Source: Merdiplasma sp905207905
Lineage (GTDB): Bacteria; Bacillota; Clostridia; Lachnospirales; Lachnospiraceae
Assembly: GCA_902475025.1 (NCBI GenBank)
Contig: CABRXX010000008.1
Coordinates: forward strand, 3,760 to 67,759
Reading direction: 5' to 3'
DNA: 64,000 bases
The notes under the pieces were generated by a model. The model was not told where the DNA came from. It made no database searches and worked only from the letters and a program-made list of their open reading frames with translations. Positions 26,754-35,997 of this stretch are shown here, in pieces. Each line of letters starts with the position of its first letter. Within the stretch, counting starts at the first letter, position 1. The position numbers and the translations under genes were made by a program.

Positions 26754-28403
26754 TTATTCTGTGAGGCTATTCTTTCTCCAGCCTTCCTCCCTCTGCATAA
26801 GCAGCAAAATTCCCACAAACAGAGGCGCTGCAAAAATCAATGGCTCCACATATCTCATAGAAACCGCAATCGGCGTGGCTGCCATCAGTGTTGCCCACAC
26901 CAAAAAGAGCGGCATATACACTGCCAGCTTTCTAAAGCCAAACTGCTTCCAACAGATCACCATGCTAAAGAACAAAAACCAAAAATACCAGGCGGAACTG
27001 ATTGCTTTTTTAGGATTCACCACATTCTGAAAGGAAAATCCAAACCACTTCTGAAACAGATCTGTCTGTTCAATACCGCTTGTATTGGGCCATACATTAT
27101 TTTGTATGTAGGCATCAAATCCAGCCACATTGAGACACCAAAATCCCGCTGTATTCATAATATACGCTTTCACATATTCTTTCGGATTTTGAAGAAGCAA
27201 CTCAAACCAAAGCCGGAAAAATTCATTTTTATGGGTATTCATATAGTCATGCTGAAAAGAAGCATCCCATTTTAGACTATCCGTCAGACAGGGAACATAC
27301 TTTGCCTTCATTTCTTCGTAGGGCATAAATCGTTCAAGCTGTACTTTTTGTTCTTCTGTAATCGTCCCATCATAGGCAACGACTCTTCCTACCTGTTGAA
27401 GAGGTATCCCCAGAAATGCTGTAAAATTCCGTTCCTTTACCCCCATGCTTTTGTACACCGGCCCTTCGATCACCACTGAAAGCAAAATCCCTAGGATCAT
27501 CAGACCATAAACTACGCCTCCATATCTCCTGTTTTTATAATGCCGAAAGGTGGCCAATATATAAAACACCGTAGTTCCCACCACGATATAAATCCCATTA
27601 TTTCTGGTGAGGATCACCAAAAGTCCCCACACCATGCAGCCCACAGAAGCTCCATAACTTCTCTCATCTCTTTTATGCTGTAAATATAAATCAATCAAAT
27701 TTAATGTATAAAACAAAACTGCAAGGCTAAAAGGAATATCCTTCCATACAGAAACTGCGTTTAATGGAACCAGCGGAAAAAAGATCAGATAGATCATCGA
27801 ACAGACTGCCAGCCATTTGGGCAGCTTATGCTTTAACATCCACCATATAAAATAGAGGATCGTCCCTTCCACCGCCAGCATCTGAAGGGCAAAAAAGGCG
27901 GCCAGTGCCTGGAACAGGGTTCCTCCAAAACCTTCAAAAAACTCGATCACACCCCTGAGCATCAGCGTATAAATAACAGGATGGGTATTTTTCAATTCTC
28001 CATTTCCCAGGGCCATAGAAATGGAGGCAAAGGTATCCGAATAAATCCCTCCCGGATAATAAGACAAGTAGTAAGGCAGCCAGGCCAAAAATAATAGAAC
28101 GGCTGCAAGGACAAGAAATCTTTTGTCACTCCACCATTCTGGCAAAAAGCCGCTGACCCTTTTGGGGATAAAATAAGTGCCCATACTCAGAAGCGCATAA
28201 GTAAGCACTGAAACTCCCAGGAAAATGAATACCGTCTTTAAGCTCATTGGCAGCATATAGTTTTCTTGTACGGTCCCCCAGACAGAACCGCTGAAATGAA
28301 TCAACGTCATCACTCCGCTGGAAAGACCAAAAATCAGCGCTGCCGCTGCATAAATAGGAACAATAGGAAACTTTTTTCCTACAGACTTTTTATTAAAATT
28401 CAT
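26754..28403 (-). CDS. multispanning membrane protein, DUF6020-like
   Basis: A 549-residue integral membrane protein with at least ten hydrophobic segments. It resembles a family of GT-C-like proteins in Lachnospiraceae (DUF6020) whose first outer loop contains YYPGGIYSDTFASI and an Asp or Glu near an aromatic pair. A soluble region of about 110 residues (VYKSMGVKERN to LLLQNPKEYVKAYI) divides the membrane parts. A role in transfer of lipid-linked sugars to the cell surface is a guess from fold similarity. Start MNFNKKSV follows GGGAGAG. Confidence 0.65.
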   Translation of the reverse strand: MNFNKKSVGKKFPIVPIYAAAALIFGLSSGVMTLIHFSGSVWGTVQENYMLPMSLKTVFIFLGVSVLTYALLSMGTYFIPKRVSGFLPEWWSDKRFLVLAAVLLFLAWLPYYLSYYPGGIYSDTFASISMALGNGELKNTHPVIYTLMLRGVIEFFEGFGGTLFQALAAFFALQMLAVEGTILYFIWWMLKHKLPKWLAVCSMIYLIFFPLVPLNAVSVWKDIPFSLAVLFYTLNLIDLYLQHKRDERSYGASVGCMVWGLLVILTRNNGIYIVVGTTVFYILATFRHYKNRRYGGVVYGLMILGILLSVVIEGPVYKSMGVKERNFTAFLGIPLQQVGRVVAYDGTITEEQKVQLERFMPYEEMKAKYVPCLTDSLKWDASFQHDYMNTHKNEFFRLWFELLLQNPKEYVKAYIMNTAGFWCLNVAGFDAYIQNNVWPNTSGIEQTDLFQKWFGFSFQNVVNPKKAISSAWYFWFLFFSMVICWKQFGFRKLAVYMPLFLVWATLMAATPIAVSMRYVEPLIFAAPLFVGILLLMQREEGWRKNSLTE

Positions 28404-28467
28404 AACTGCTCTCTCCCATTTTTTTCTCAGTATAGCATTACAAAGCTTCCTATTCAATTAAAGAGCC

Positions 28468-28615
28468 TCAAAAAAATCCATATGCTTTTCTTCGATAAAC
28501 TCTGTGCTCTCTGGCACCGTCTGTCACATTATTCATCAAGAAGTTCACCTCATTCTTCAATCCCAGATATTTTTCCTTGAAATCCAGCATTTCCATTTTA
28601 CATTGTCAGAACTAA
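28468..28615 (-). pseudogene. decayed fragment of a TlpA-like thioredoxin gene
   Basis: Read on the minus strand, 28605-28520 translates as CKMEMLDFKEKYLGLKNEV and onward to TDGAREH, which lines up with CQMEMPDFNEKYLELKEEV and TDGSRET of the intact TlpA-like gene at 50815-51597. After a roughly 16-bp deletion the match resumes in another frame as FIEEKHMDFF, against FIEEKGYEF. Before the cysteine the expected WCGPC box is destroyed, with an in-frame stop. Nucleotide similarity to the intact gene is plain but moderate, so this derives from a paralogue or an old duplication. It lies at the left edge of the AT-rich island. The rest of 28616-28824 shows no recognisable gene. Confidence 0.7.
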
Positions 28616-28824
28616 TCGTTTCATAAATTTCCGTTTATATACTAAAAATCTCATTTTAATAACAGCCACTTAAAATCTATCTTATTTACCATTTAAATTC
28701 TCTTCTTCAATACTTCTACCTCGCTCATCATAAAAGATGACCTCTTACAATCAATACTCCAGATCATATCAACTGTAAAAGGCCATTACTCTGTAGTTTT
28801 ACTTCAATAGTTTACTCTAGCTTT

Positions 28825-29796
28825 TCATTTTTTTCTACATACATCAATATAAACTGCCGCCAATACAACCAGCCCCATTACAATCATCTGGTAAAATGAA
28901 GGTATTTTCAGCAAGTTCATACCTGTCGATAATACACCGATTATAATAGCACCTATCATAGTCCCACCAATTTTTCCCACACCACCAGACATACTGGTTC
29001 CACCTAGCACTGTTGCCGCAATTACATCCATTTCAAATCCTTGTCCAACTGTAGGTTGACCCGAATATAAACGAGACGCCGTAATAATCCCCGAAATCGA
29101 GGCCAAAAATGCAATCAATATATAAACTAACCATACAATTTTCTTTGTATCAATACCAGAAAACTTTGCTGCCTCTTCATTTCCACCAATGGCATAAACC
29201 GAACGTCCAAATTTGCTTTTAGAAAGAAGCAAAATACAGATTACCATTAATCCTATCATTACAATAACAGGTACTGGAATACTAAGAATATATCCATTTC
29301 CAAAAGATCCAAAATCGTCAGGAGTTCGTATCGGCTTACCAGATGAATAAATGTAGCTTGCACCACGCGCAACATTCATCATAGCCATTGTCACAATAAA
29401 CGGCGGAATGGGCGTTCTGGAAATTATAAAACCATTAATCACACCGCAAAGAGTTCCAACTGCTAATCCTGCCAGTACTGCCAAAACATAATTACAACCA
29501 CTGCTAATCAGTCCTGCGCACAGTGTGCCTGATAATGCGATCACAGATCCCACGGACAAATCTATTCCGCTGGTAATAATAACAAATGTCATTCCAAACG
29601 CCACTATTGCAGTTGTTGAGATCGATCTTAGAATTGTCCTTAAATTATTATATGTCAAAAATTTTTCTGGCACTAAAACAGAAAGAAGTATGCAAAGAAA
29701 TAAGAGTGCTAATAAGGTTCCTGCGTTTTCTTTTACAAAACGGACTATCGGATTTTTACTTCCTGTCAAAGTATCCTTTTTATTCTTTTTTGCCAT
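28825..29796 (-). CDS. ribose-type ABC transporter permease (importer 1)
   Basis: A 323-residue RbsC-family permease (CUT2). It shows the family motifs FVIITSGIDLSVGSVIALSG, NGFIISRTPIPPFIVTMAMMNVARGA-type membrane stretches, and VYAIGGNEEAAKFSGI. About nine to ten hydrophobic segments are visible. Start follows GGGGGAG and overlaps the end of the ATPase gene by 17 bp, so the two are tightly linked. Last gene of importer 1 (binding protein, ATPase, permease). Substrate unknown; nearby dehydrogenases and kinase point to a sugar alcohol or rare sugar. Confidence 0.93.
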   Translation of the reverse strand: MAKKNKKDTLTGSKNPIVRFVKENAGTLLALLFLCILLSVLVPEKFLTYNNLRTILRSISTTAIVAFGMTFVIITSGIDLSVGSVIALSGTLCAGLISSGCNYVLAVLAGLAVGTLCGVINGFIISRTPIPPFIVTMAMMNVARGASYIYSSGKPIRTPDDFGSFGNGYILSIPVPVIVMIGLMVICILLLSKSKFGRSVYAIGGNEEAAKFSGIDTKKIVWLVYILIAFLASISGIITASRLYSGQPTVGQGFEMDVIAATVLGGTSMSGGVGKIGGTMIGAIIIGVLSTGMNLLKIPSFYQMIVMGLVVLAAVYIDVCRKK

Positions 29797-31294
29797 TTTT
29801 ATCTCCCCCCAACGCCTTTCTAATGATAATCTCTTGTTTTATATCTTTTTCTTCAAGAATTTCCACCTGCTGCCCCTCTCTCATGATGACAACTCTGTGG
29901 CTTAAATGAATAACTTCTGGAAGCTCTGAAGATACCAATATAACTCCAATTCCTGCATCTGCCATTTCTTTAATCAACTGATAAATTTCCTGCTTTGCTC
30001 CTACATCGATACCACGTGTGGGTTCATCCAATATTAATACTTTCGGTTTCGTTGCCAGCCACTTAGCAAGAACGACTTTTTGCTGATTGCCCCCGCTTAA
30101 ATTCTTAACCTTTTGTTGATAGGACGGAGTTTTTACCCTCAGCTTTTTGCAATACCCGTCTACAATATCCCAATTTTTTGCTTTATCTAACTTAATCCCT
30201 TTTATTATTTTTTTCAAACTGCTAATAGTAACATTATAATCAATATCCTGTATCAAGATCAGTCCTTCCTCTTTCCTACTTTCCGGACAAAAAGCAATTC
30301 CAGCTTCTATTGCTTTTTGAGGACTTATATCCTGTAGCTCTCTATCTTCCAAAAAAATTTTTCCTTTTTCAATCGGATCTATACCAAAAATCATTCTCAT
30401 AATTTCTGTTCGTCCGCTTCCTATCAGGCCGTAAAAACCAAGTACTTCTCCTTCATGCAAAACAAAATTAATATCTTTTAGTCTTCCCGGACTCGATAAA
30501 TGCTCCACTCGAAAGATTTCCTTTCCTCGCCTAGATGTTTTTTCCGGAAAAACATCTCTAAATTCTCTCCCTACCATCAAACTCATCAACTTCTCATTAT
30601 CCGTTTCGTTCACCGGCATACTATCAATATACTGCCCATCTCGGATCACCGTAATAGTATCACAAATAGTAAATATTTCCTCTAACCGATGCGAAATGTA
30701 AATAATAGAAATATTCTTCCTCTTCAATGTACGAATAAAGTCAAATAACTTCTGTACTTCCTTATCAGACAGCGAAGAAGTAGGTTCATCCATTACGATA
30801 ATATGGGCATCCATAGAAAGTGCCTTTGCGATTTCTACCATCTGCTGCTGTGCAGTAGTCAACTTCCCTACCTTTTGTTCCGGATCAATGCCCTCCAGCC
30901 CAAATGTATCCATAATCTCGCGCGCTTTTCGATTTAACTCTTTATCTCTCACCATCCCGAGACTATTGGTCTCCATACGCCCCATAAATATATTTTCAGT
31001 CACAGTCATATTCTTTGCCAGACACAGCTCCTGATGGATAATGCTTATACGACATTTCTGGGCATCTTGAACACTTTTTATCTCAACTTTCTCTCCATCA
31101 ATATAGATATTTCCCTTATCCGGCTGATGAATCCCACCTAAAACCTTTATTAACGTAGACTTTCCAGCTCCGTTTTCCCCCAGCAACGCATGTATTTCCC
31201 CTTCTTTTAAATCAAAAGAAATATCGTCCAGAGCAACCACACCTGGAAATTCTTTTCTGATATTTTCCATTTTTAATATTGTTTTTCCAGTCAT
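29780..31294 (-). CDS. ribose-type ABC transporter ATPase (importer 1)
   Basis: A 504-residue protein with two fused ABC domains, the RbsA/MglA form. The first has Walker A GENGAGKST, signature LTTAQQQM and Walker B IVMDEPTSSL; the second begins at about 250 with the degenerate P-loop GLIGSGRTE and has the signature LSGGNQQK with Walker B LILDEPTRGID. This asymmetry is normal for the family. It is separated from the binding-protein gene by a terminator-like hairpin at 31356-31395. Confidence 0.95.
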   Translation of the reverse strand: MTGKTILKMENIRKEFPGVVALDDISFDLKEGEIHALLGENGAGKSTLIKVLGGIHQPDKGNIYIDGEKVEIKSVQDAQKCRISIIHQELCLAKNMTVTENIFMGRMETNSLGMVRDKELNRKAREIMDTFGLEGIDPEQKVGKLTTAQQQMVEIAKALSMDAHIIVMDEPTSSLSDKEVQKLFDFIRTLKRKNISIIYISHRLEEIFTICDTITVIRDGQYIDSMPVNETDNEKLMSLMVGREFRDVFPEKTSRRGKEIFRVEHLSSPGRLKDINFVLHEGEVLGFYGLIGSGRTEIMRMIFGIDPIEKGKIFLEDRELQDISPQKAIEAGIAFCPESRKEEGLILIQDIDYNVTISSLKKIIKGIKLDKAKNWDIVDGYCKKLRVKTPSYQQKVKNLSGGNQQKVVLAKWLATKPKVLILDEPTRGIDVGAKQEIYQLIKEMADAGIGVILVSSELPEVIHLSHRVVIMREGQQVEILEEKDIKQEIIIRKALGGDKNGKKE

Positions 31295-31355
31295 ATATTC
31301 TCCTTCGCCAAGTTAAAGAAAACAAAACGCAAACAATCTTATTAGTTTCATAGAA

Positions 31356-31395
31356 AAACAGGCTCCTTATTTCTAAAATTTTTTGGAGCCTGTTT
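31356..31395 (-). terminator. leaky terminator between binding protein and ATPase, importer 1
   Basis: AAACAGGCTCC and GGAGCCTGTTT form a perfect 11-bp stem with an 18-nt loop. On the transcribed minus strand it is followed by TTTTTC. The position, 27 bp after the binding-protein stop codon, fits partial termination that keeps the binding protein in excess of the ATPase and permease. Confidence 0.8.
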
Positions 31396-31422
31396 CCAAA
31401 TTTTATTTTAAGAACTCAGCAA

Positions 31423-32358
31423 TTAAAACTGTTTTCCATCAAACTCCTCAGCATTTTCTGCAGTTATATTCGTAATCGGTATAATATACATATCTTCATA
31501 CTCTTCTCCTGCAAAAATTGCCTGTGCAACTTCTACTGCCTTTGCACCAATCTGCTGTGGAGACTGAGCTGCTGTACAAAGCAAATCGCCAGATTTAATC
31601 ATATCGATTGCATCCTGCGATCCATCAATCGCTACAACATGAATTCCTTCTAAACCAGCGCCCTTGATAGCTGCCACACAACCAGCTGCTGTCGGATCAT
31701 TAATTGCAAATATCCCTGTAATATCCGGATCTCCCTGAAGAGCTACCTCTGTATGTTCCTGGGCCTCCGTTACATTTCCATGTGCACTCTGACGATACAC
31801 GATTTCAATATCTGGATAATCTTTCAGGATTTCTTCAAAACCATCGGTTCTGTCTCTAACACAGGCTACTTCATTATGATCGATTAGCGCCACTTTACCA
31901 GAACCGCCCATGGCATCTACTAATGCTTGTCCCGCCAAACGTCCCGCATCTACATTGTCTGATACAATTGTGGATTTTACCAATTCTGTATCAGCTACTT
32001 CTGTATCAATTGCAATAACAGGAATTCCAGCTTCTTCTGCTTCCTTTAGTGCCGGTTTTATACCCTCCGAATCAATCGCATCCACTAAAATCACATCCAC
32101 TTTGGAACTGATCATGTCACTGATCTGATCAATCTGCGTTTGAATATCCAATGCCGGATCAGGCGCCATAATTTCATCCTTTTCACCAATAGCTCCTTTC
32201 ACGCCTTCAATTTCAGCCAAAAAGAAGCTATTATTATGTGTCATAACAGAAACCCCATAAACTTTTCCCTCTTCCTCCGCATATACCGTCGGTGCTGCCG
32301 TCATGCTGGCTGACATAACCGTAACCATTAATATGGATGCTAACATTTTCTTGTTCAT
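31423..32358 (-). CDS. ribose-type sugar-binding protein (importer 1)
   Basis: A 311-residue periplasmic-binding-protein fold type I member. The signal peptide MNKKMLASILMVTVMSASMT ends at about VYA/EEE; no cysteine occurs in it, so it is not a classical lipoprotein, which is unusual for a Gram-positive binding protein. Ligand-region motifs include MTHNNSFFLAEIEG, DAIDSEGIKPAL, IDTEV and ACVRDRTDGF. Start follows AAAAGGAGGG. First gene of importer 1, 498 bp after the DeoR regulator on the same strand. Confidence 0.92.
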   Translation of the reverse strand: MNKKMLASILMVTVMSASMTAAPTVYAEEEGKVYGVSVMTHNNSFFLAEIEGVKGAIGEKDEIMAPDPALDIQTQIDQISDMISSKVDVILVDAIDSEGIKPALKEAEEAGIPVIAIDTEVADTELVKSTIVSDNVDAGRLAGQALVDAMGGSGKVALIDHNEVACVRDRTDGFEEILKDYPDIEIVYRQSAHGNVTEAQEHTEVALQGDPDITGIFAINDPTAAGCVAAIKGAGLEGIHVVAIDGSQDAIDMIKSGDLLCTAAQSPQQIGAKAVEVAQAIFAGEEYEDMYIIPITNITAENAEEFDGKQF

Positions 32359-32808
32359 AGTAAAACCCTCCTTTTATTATATAGTTTTTGAAAAATTTGT
32401 AACTAAAACCTTTTCCAGTTACATAGTTCTATATTCTTAAACAGCTTCATTTTCCGATCCCCCATCCCGAAAAAATCTTTTTCTGTTTGAATATACAAAT
32501 TAGCCTTTTAGAAAGTTCTTATATTATTAAGTACGCTCTATCTTTTCTATTTTTCATCTGTCATCACGCATTCTAAATGTATAAGATAACTTTCGCTCTT
32601 TCTCTTTCCTATTGGCTCTTATGATGCAATATTTATTCTCGAACAAATATTTTTCGTTAACATTTCTCATTTTTCACTACTATTTTTGTTTAATTCTATC
32701 TTATTTTGTCTATTTTGTCAATATTTTTACTTTTCATTTTTATTATCACTATTTAAAATTATTGTTTTTGATCATTTACTTATAATCTTAATATTTTAAC
32801 TGCAACAC
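32359..32808. other. AT-rich intergenic stretch upstream of importer 1
   Basis: About 450 bp of strongly AT-rich sequence between the importer 1 binding protein and the DeoR regulator's terminator. It must contain the importer promoter, but no -35/-10 pair or palindrome stands out clearly enough to name. No open frame here resembles a gene. Confidence 0.6.
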
Positions 32809-32853
32809 AAAAATGCTGCAAAACTCATCTCATGTAAGTTTTACAGCATTTTT
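32809..32853 (-). terminator. terminator of the first DeoR gene
   Basis: The arms AAAAATGCTGCAAAACT and AGTTTTACAGCATTTTT pair over 17 bp with one mismatch. It begins 4 bp after the DeoR stop codon and gives a T-tract in the transcript. Confidence 0.85.
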
Positions 32854-32856
32854 GTA

Positions 32857-33672
32857 TCAGCCTTCAAAGTAATCCTGACTTTCTAAATTTGCTTGTTCCA
32901 CTTTCATCCCCATTGCCGTCATCCATGCAGTCGTCTCTACATCAATCTTTTCATCAGTAATAAACACATCGATATCCCCAGCCTCTGCAAATTTAACAAA
33001 AGAAATATTGTCTATTTTTGAACTATCTGCCAATAATATATTTTGACCTGAATTGAATAGAAGTTGCTTCTTAATCACCGCTGTTTCCAGCTGTGGTGTC
33101 GTAATCCCGGCCTTTGCATGAATACCATTAGCTCCGATAAAAAATGTGTCCAGATGCAAATTATCCAGTGCAGATAAGGCAGTATTCCCTATCATATAAT
33201 GATGTCCTCCACGGACCTCTCCGCCTGCCACAAACAAAGAAACCTGAGTATTAGAGTCCAGATAACTTGCTATATTTAGATCATAGGTAACTACTCTTAG
33301 ATTTTTAAACTGTCCCAAAAGCTTTGCCAATTCAAACACAGTAGTGCCTGCATCCAATGCAATGCTGTCTCCTTCTCGAATATACTTCAAAGCAGTCCTG
33401 GCAATCGTCTGCTTTTCTGCCAAACACTTGTCATACTTTTCATTAACACTAGGCTCAAAATTTGCCTGAATGTTTGCCATGGCACCTCCATGAGTACGCC
33501 TTAAAAGTCTGCGTTCATGCAGCACCTGCAGATCATTCCGCATAGTAGCCGGTGATACGGAAAACTCTGCACAAAGCTCATTTACTGAAACCTTTCCGTG
33601 TTGTTTCACATATATGGCTATTCGCCTTTTTCGTTCTTCCGCAAAAAGTCCTGCCCCATTTTGCTCACCCAT
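32857..33672 (-). CDS. DeoR family transcriptional regulator 1
   Basis: A 271-residue sugar-responsive regulator. The winged helix-turn-helix is KVSVNELCAEFSVSPATMRNDLQVLHERRLLRRTHGGA (positions about 25-60, family hallmark THGGA). The DeoR sensor domain follows with IREGDSIALDAGTTVFELA, VTYDLN, AGGEVR and ILLADSSKI, which binds a phosphorylated sugar intermediate. The start at 33672 is placed by GAGGGG. It lies between the importer 1 operon and the broken isomerase gene, so it likely controls the polyol genes nearby. It is a paralogue of the regulator at 39855-40640. Confidence 0.9.
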   Translation of the reverse strand: MGEQNGAGLFAEERKRRIAIYVKQHGKVSVNELCAEFSVSPATMRNDLQVLHERRLLRRTHGGAMANIQANFEPSVNEKYDKCLAEKQTIARTALKYIREGDSIALDAGTTVFELAKLLGQFKNLRVVTYDLNIASYLDSNTQVSLFVAGGEVRGGHHYMIGNTALSALDNLHLDTFFIGANGIHAKAGITTPQLETAVIKKQLLFNSGQNILLADSSKIDNISFVKFAEAGDIDVFITDEKIDVETTAWMTAMGMKVEQANLESQDYFEG

Positions 33673-33845
33673 TTGCTCACCCCTCGGCAATTCTAACAAT
33701 TTTATAACACATTTATAACATATCTAGACATAATTAACAAGTCTATAACTCTATTCATCATTGTCCGTTGTACTCCGCAGAATGCACTTATCATAAATAT
33801 TTTTGCAATAGAAATCTCCGGCCTTAAATATAGGATTAACGTTGC

Positions 33846-34764
33846 TTAAAAAGCATGATACAAGTCGCATTTTCCGTGCCAGACAGATGTCTTAATTTTA
33901 TTATTTTCATCCAATTGATAATACCAGTTACCATATACATGATCTAAGTCATACTTATTTAAATACTCCATCAATTCTGCGTAAAACTAATAATAATTTT
34001 TTTCCTGTTACATGTGCTAATACTGCTGCCGTATCAATAAATTCAGCAAGAACCCAATGGTATCTATCCTGTACTACAGACTTGCCTGCCCAATCCGTTG
34101 TATAGATTAATCCAGATGCGCCATCTACATTCCAAACATCTTTCTTAGCTCTTTGATATAATTTTTCTGCTGCTTCAATATACTGCAAGGCTTCTGTTCG
34201 ATAATCTCCAAAAGTTAACAAGGCCCATTGAATAATCAATCTAGCCCATTCTGCGCCATGCCCCGGAGTTGCCCCGTAAGGTTTAAATGGATCATCTGGT
34301 CTTTCTCGATTATATTCAAAATTTTGCTTCCACTTTTCAGAAAAATGTTCAATAATCCTCCAGTTATTGCCTACTGCCCACCGAATAACCTGATTTATAA
34401 TTCGGCCAGCACGCTTTCTATACTCCTCTCTCTCCAAAGTATCTGCTATTGCCAGAAACGCTTCAACAGTATGCATATTTGAATTTAATCCGCGATATGC
34501 TTCACATACTGTAAAGTCAGTATTCCAGGTATCTGATGAAAGCCCTGCTTCTTCATTCCAGAAATATTTAGCATATACTTCCATTGGATGTTGTAAAATT
34601 TGACTCGCTCCTGATCTACCTGCTAAAATCCTAGAACAACTAGCCAATATAACAAATATTTCCGAAACCAATCTTACATTATTGATAAACTCACTTTTTA
34701 GATGCATTCTCGCATAAATTCGTCTAAAAATAACATAAAGAAATGACCTCCTGTAATTAATCAC
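33846..34764 (-). pseudogene. decayed YihS/AGE-type sugar isomerase
   Basis: The reading frame resembles the N-acylglucosamine 2-epimerase superfamily, closest in memory to the sulfoquinovose/mannose isomerase YihS. Matching blocks are YAKYFWNEEAG, EAYRGLNSNMHTVEAFLAIAD, YGATPGHGAEWARL and GLIYTTDWAGKSVVQDRYHW. Three lesions are seen. The first helices jump directly to YAKYFWNEE, so about 70 residues are deleted. After HVTGK the frame shifts by one base and the C-terminus (YAELMEYLNKYDLDHVYGNWYYQLDE to VWHGKCDLYHAF, quoted in part) continues in another frame. It then stops at 33846-33848 before the last family helix. An ATG at about 34722 behind AGGAGG probably was the original start, followed by an early stop. 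The gene is not functional. Confidence 0.85.
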
Positions 34765-34787
34765 GCCATCCAGAAGGTCATTTCTTT
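34737..34787 (-). terminator. terminator after the dehydrogenase-kinase operon
   Basis: AAAGAAATGACCT and AGGTCATTTCTTT form a perfect 13-bp stem. It lies downstream of the dehydrogenase gene ending at 34897 and should stop that operon; it works in both directions. On the minus strand the second arm includes AGGAGGTCATTTCTTT followed by ATG, so the same stem would also have masked the ribosome binding site of the broken isomerase gene. Confidence 0.75.
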
Positions 34788-34896
34788 AATTTGTCAACAA
34801 TTTCAAAATTTCATTCACGCACTTCGCGTACACTCTCAGCACTAAAGCTGGTCTGTAACACCTTAACTGTCAATAAAAATTCCCAAACTATTTCCA

Positions 34897-35916
34897 TTAC
34901 TCTACTTTAATTAAAACTTTCAAGCTAGTATCCTTATTATTCTCGATATATTTGTATGCGTCCTGATACTCTTCAAATTTAAACACCTTAGAAATCAGCG
35001 GTTTCATATTAATTTTTCCAGCCGCCATATAATCAATAGTGTCTTGGAAATCTTTATCCAGATACATCAATGTACCAATAAGTCTAAATTCTCTGTCCTG
35101 AACCCAAGCCATGTTAATCTCTGGAGTAGAACCGTAAACGCCAACAATAACAATATCATGACCTTTTTTAGAACATTCTATTGCCTGATTTACAGTAGGT
35201 CCAAGGCCAATGCACTCAAAAAATACATCCGCACCTTCTGAACCAAAAGCTTCATCAATCGCTTCCTGCATAGTCATCTTGCCAGTATTTGCTGCATGCG
35301 GGATACCGCAGGTTTTGGCCAACTCCAAACGATAATCAGAAAGGTCCGTAATCAAAACGCTTTTTGCACCTTCTGCCATTGCCGCCTGAGCTGTTACGTT
35401 ACCAATGGTGCCTGCTCCAATAACTACAACATTCATGCCTTTTACTTCTGTACGTCTTACTGCATGTACACCTACTGCGGCTGGTTCCACTGCTGCTGTC
35501 AACTGTGCATCCAATTCTTTCGGCATCACTTTAATCAGTTTTGCATCTACATTTAGATATTCACAAGATGCTCCCGGTGACTGGCATCCAATAACTTTCA
35601 ATGTATTGCAAATATTATATCTACCAGATTTGCATGGTTCACAATTTCCACAATATTCCTGTGGCATTGCTGTCACCAAATCCCCCACCTGGATCCCCTG
35701 TACGTCTGCGCCTACCTCTACTACTTCACCAGACATCTCATGTCCCAAGCGGATCGGGAAAGACATAAACGGATGCTTTCCATAATATGCATGAATATCA
35801 GAACCACAAATACCAACATATTTTACCTTCATCACAATCTCATGAGGCGCTGCTACAGGTCTTTCTGTTTCACTAAACTCAATTTTTTCCGGACCTACTA
35901 ATACTGCTTGTTTCAT
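34897..35916 (-). CDS. zinc-dependent medium-chain dehydrogenase A (polyol type)
   Basis: A 339-residue MDR-superfamily alcohol dehydrogenase like sorbitol or threonine dehydrogenase. Catalytic zinc ligands are in CGSDIHAYYG and LGHEMSGEVVEVG; the structural zinc lobe is CGNCEPCKSGRYNIC. The Rossmann motif is VVIGAGTIGNVTAQ. It probably oxidises a polyol to a ketose with NAD. Start follows TTGGAGGG. Last gene of the Gfo/Idh - dehydrogenase - kinase - dehydrogenase operon, with a 13-bp-stem terminator behind it. Confidence 0.92.
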   Translation of the reverse strand: MKQAVLVGPEKIEFSETERPVAAPHEIVMKVKYVGICGSDIHAYYGKHPFMSFPIRLGHEMSGEVVEVGADVQGIQVGDLVTAMPQEYCGNCEPCKSGRYNICNTLKVIGCQSPGASCEYLNVDAKLIKVMPKELDAQLTAAVEPAAVGVHAVRRTEVKGMNVVVIGAGTIGNVTAQAAMAEGAKSVLITDLSDYRLELAKTCGIPHAANTGKMTMQEAIDEAFGSEGADVFFECIGLGPTVNQAIECSKKGHDIVIVGVYGSTPEINMAWVQDREFRLIGTLMYLDKDFQDTIDYMAAGKINMKPLISKVFKFEEYQDAYKYIENNKDTSLKVLIKVE

Positions 35917-35997
35917 TATAAAATCCCTCCAATTCTATGTTACCCTACATTACTTTAATAATGATTTAATTATAGCTTGTCTTATCATTTTATGCAA

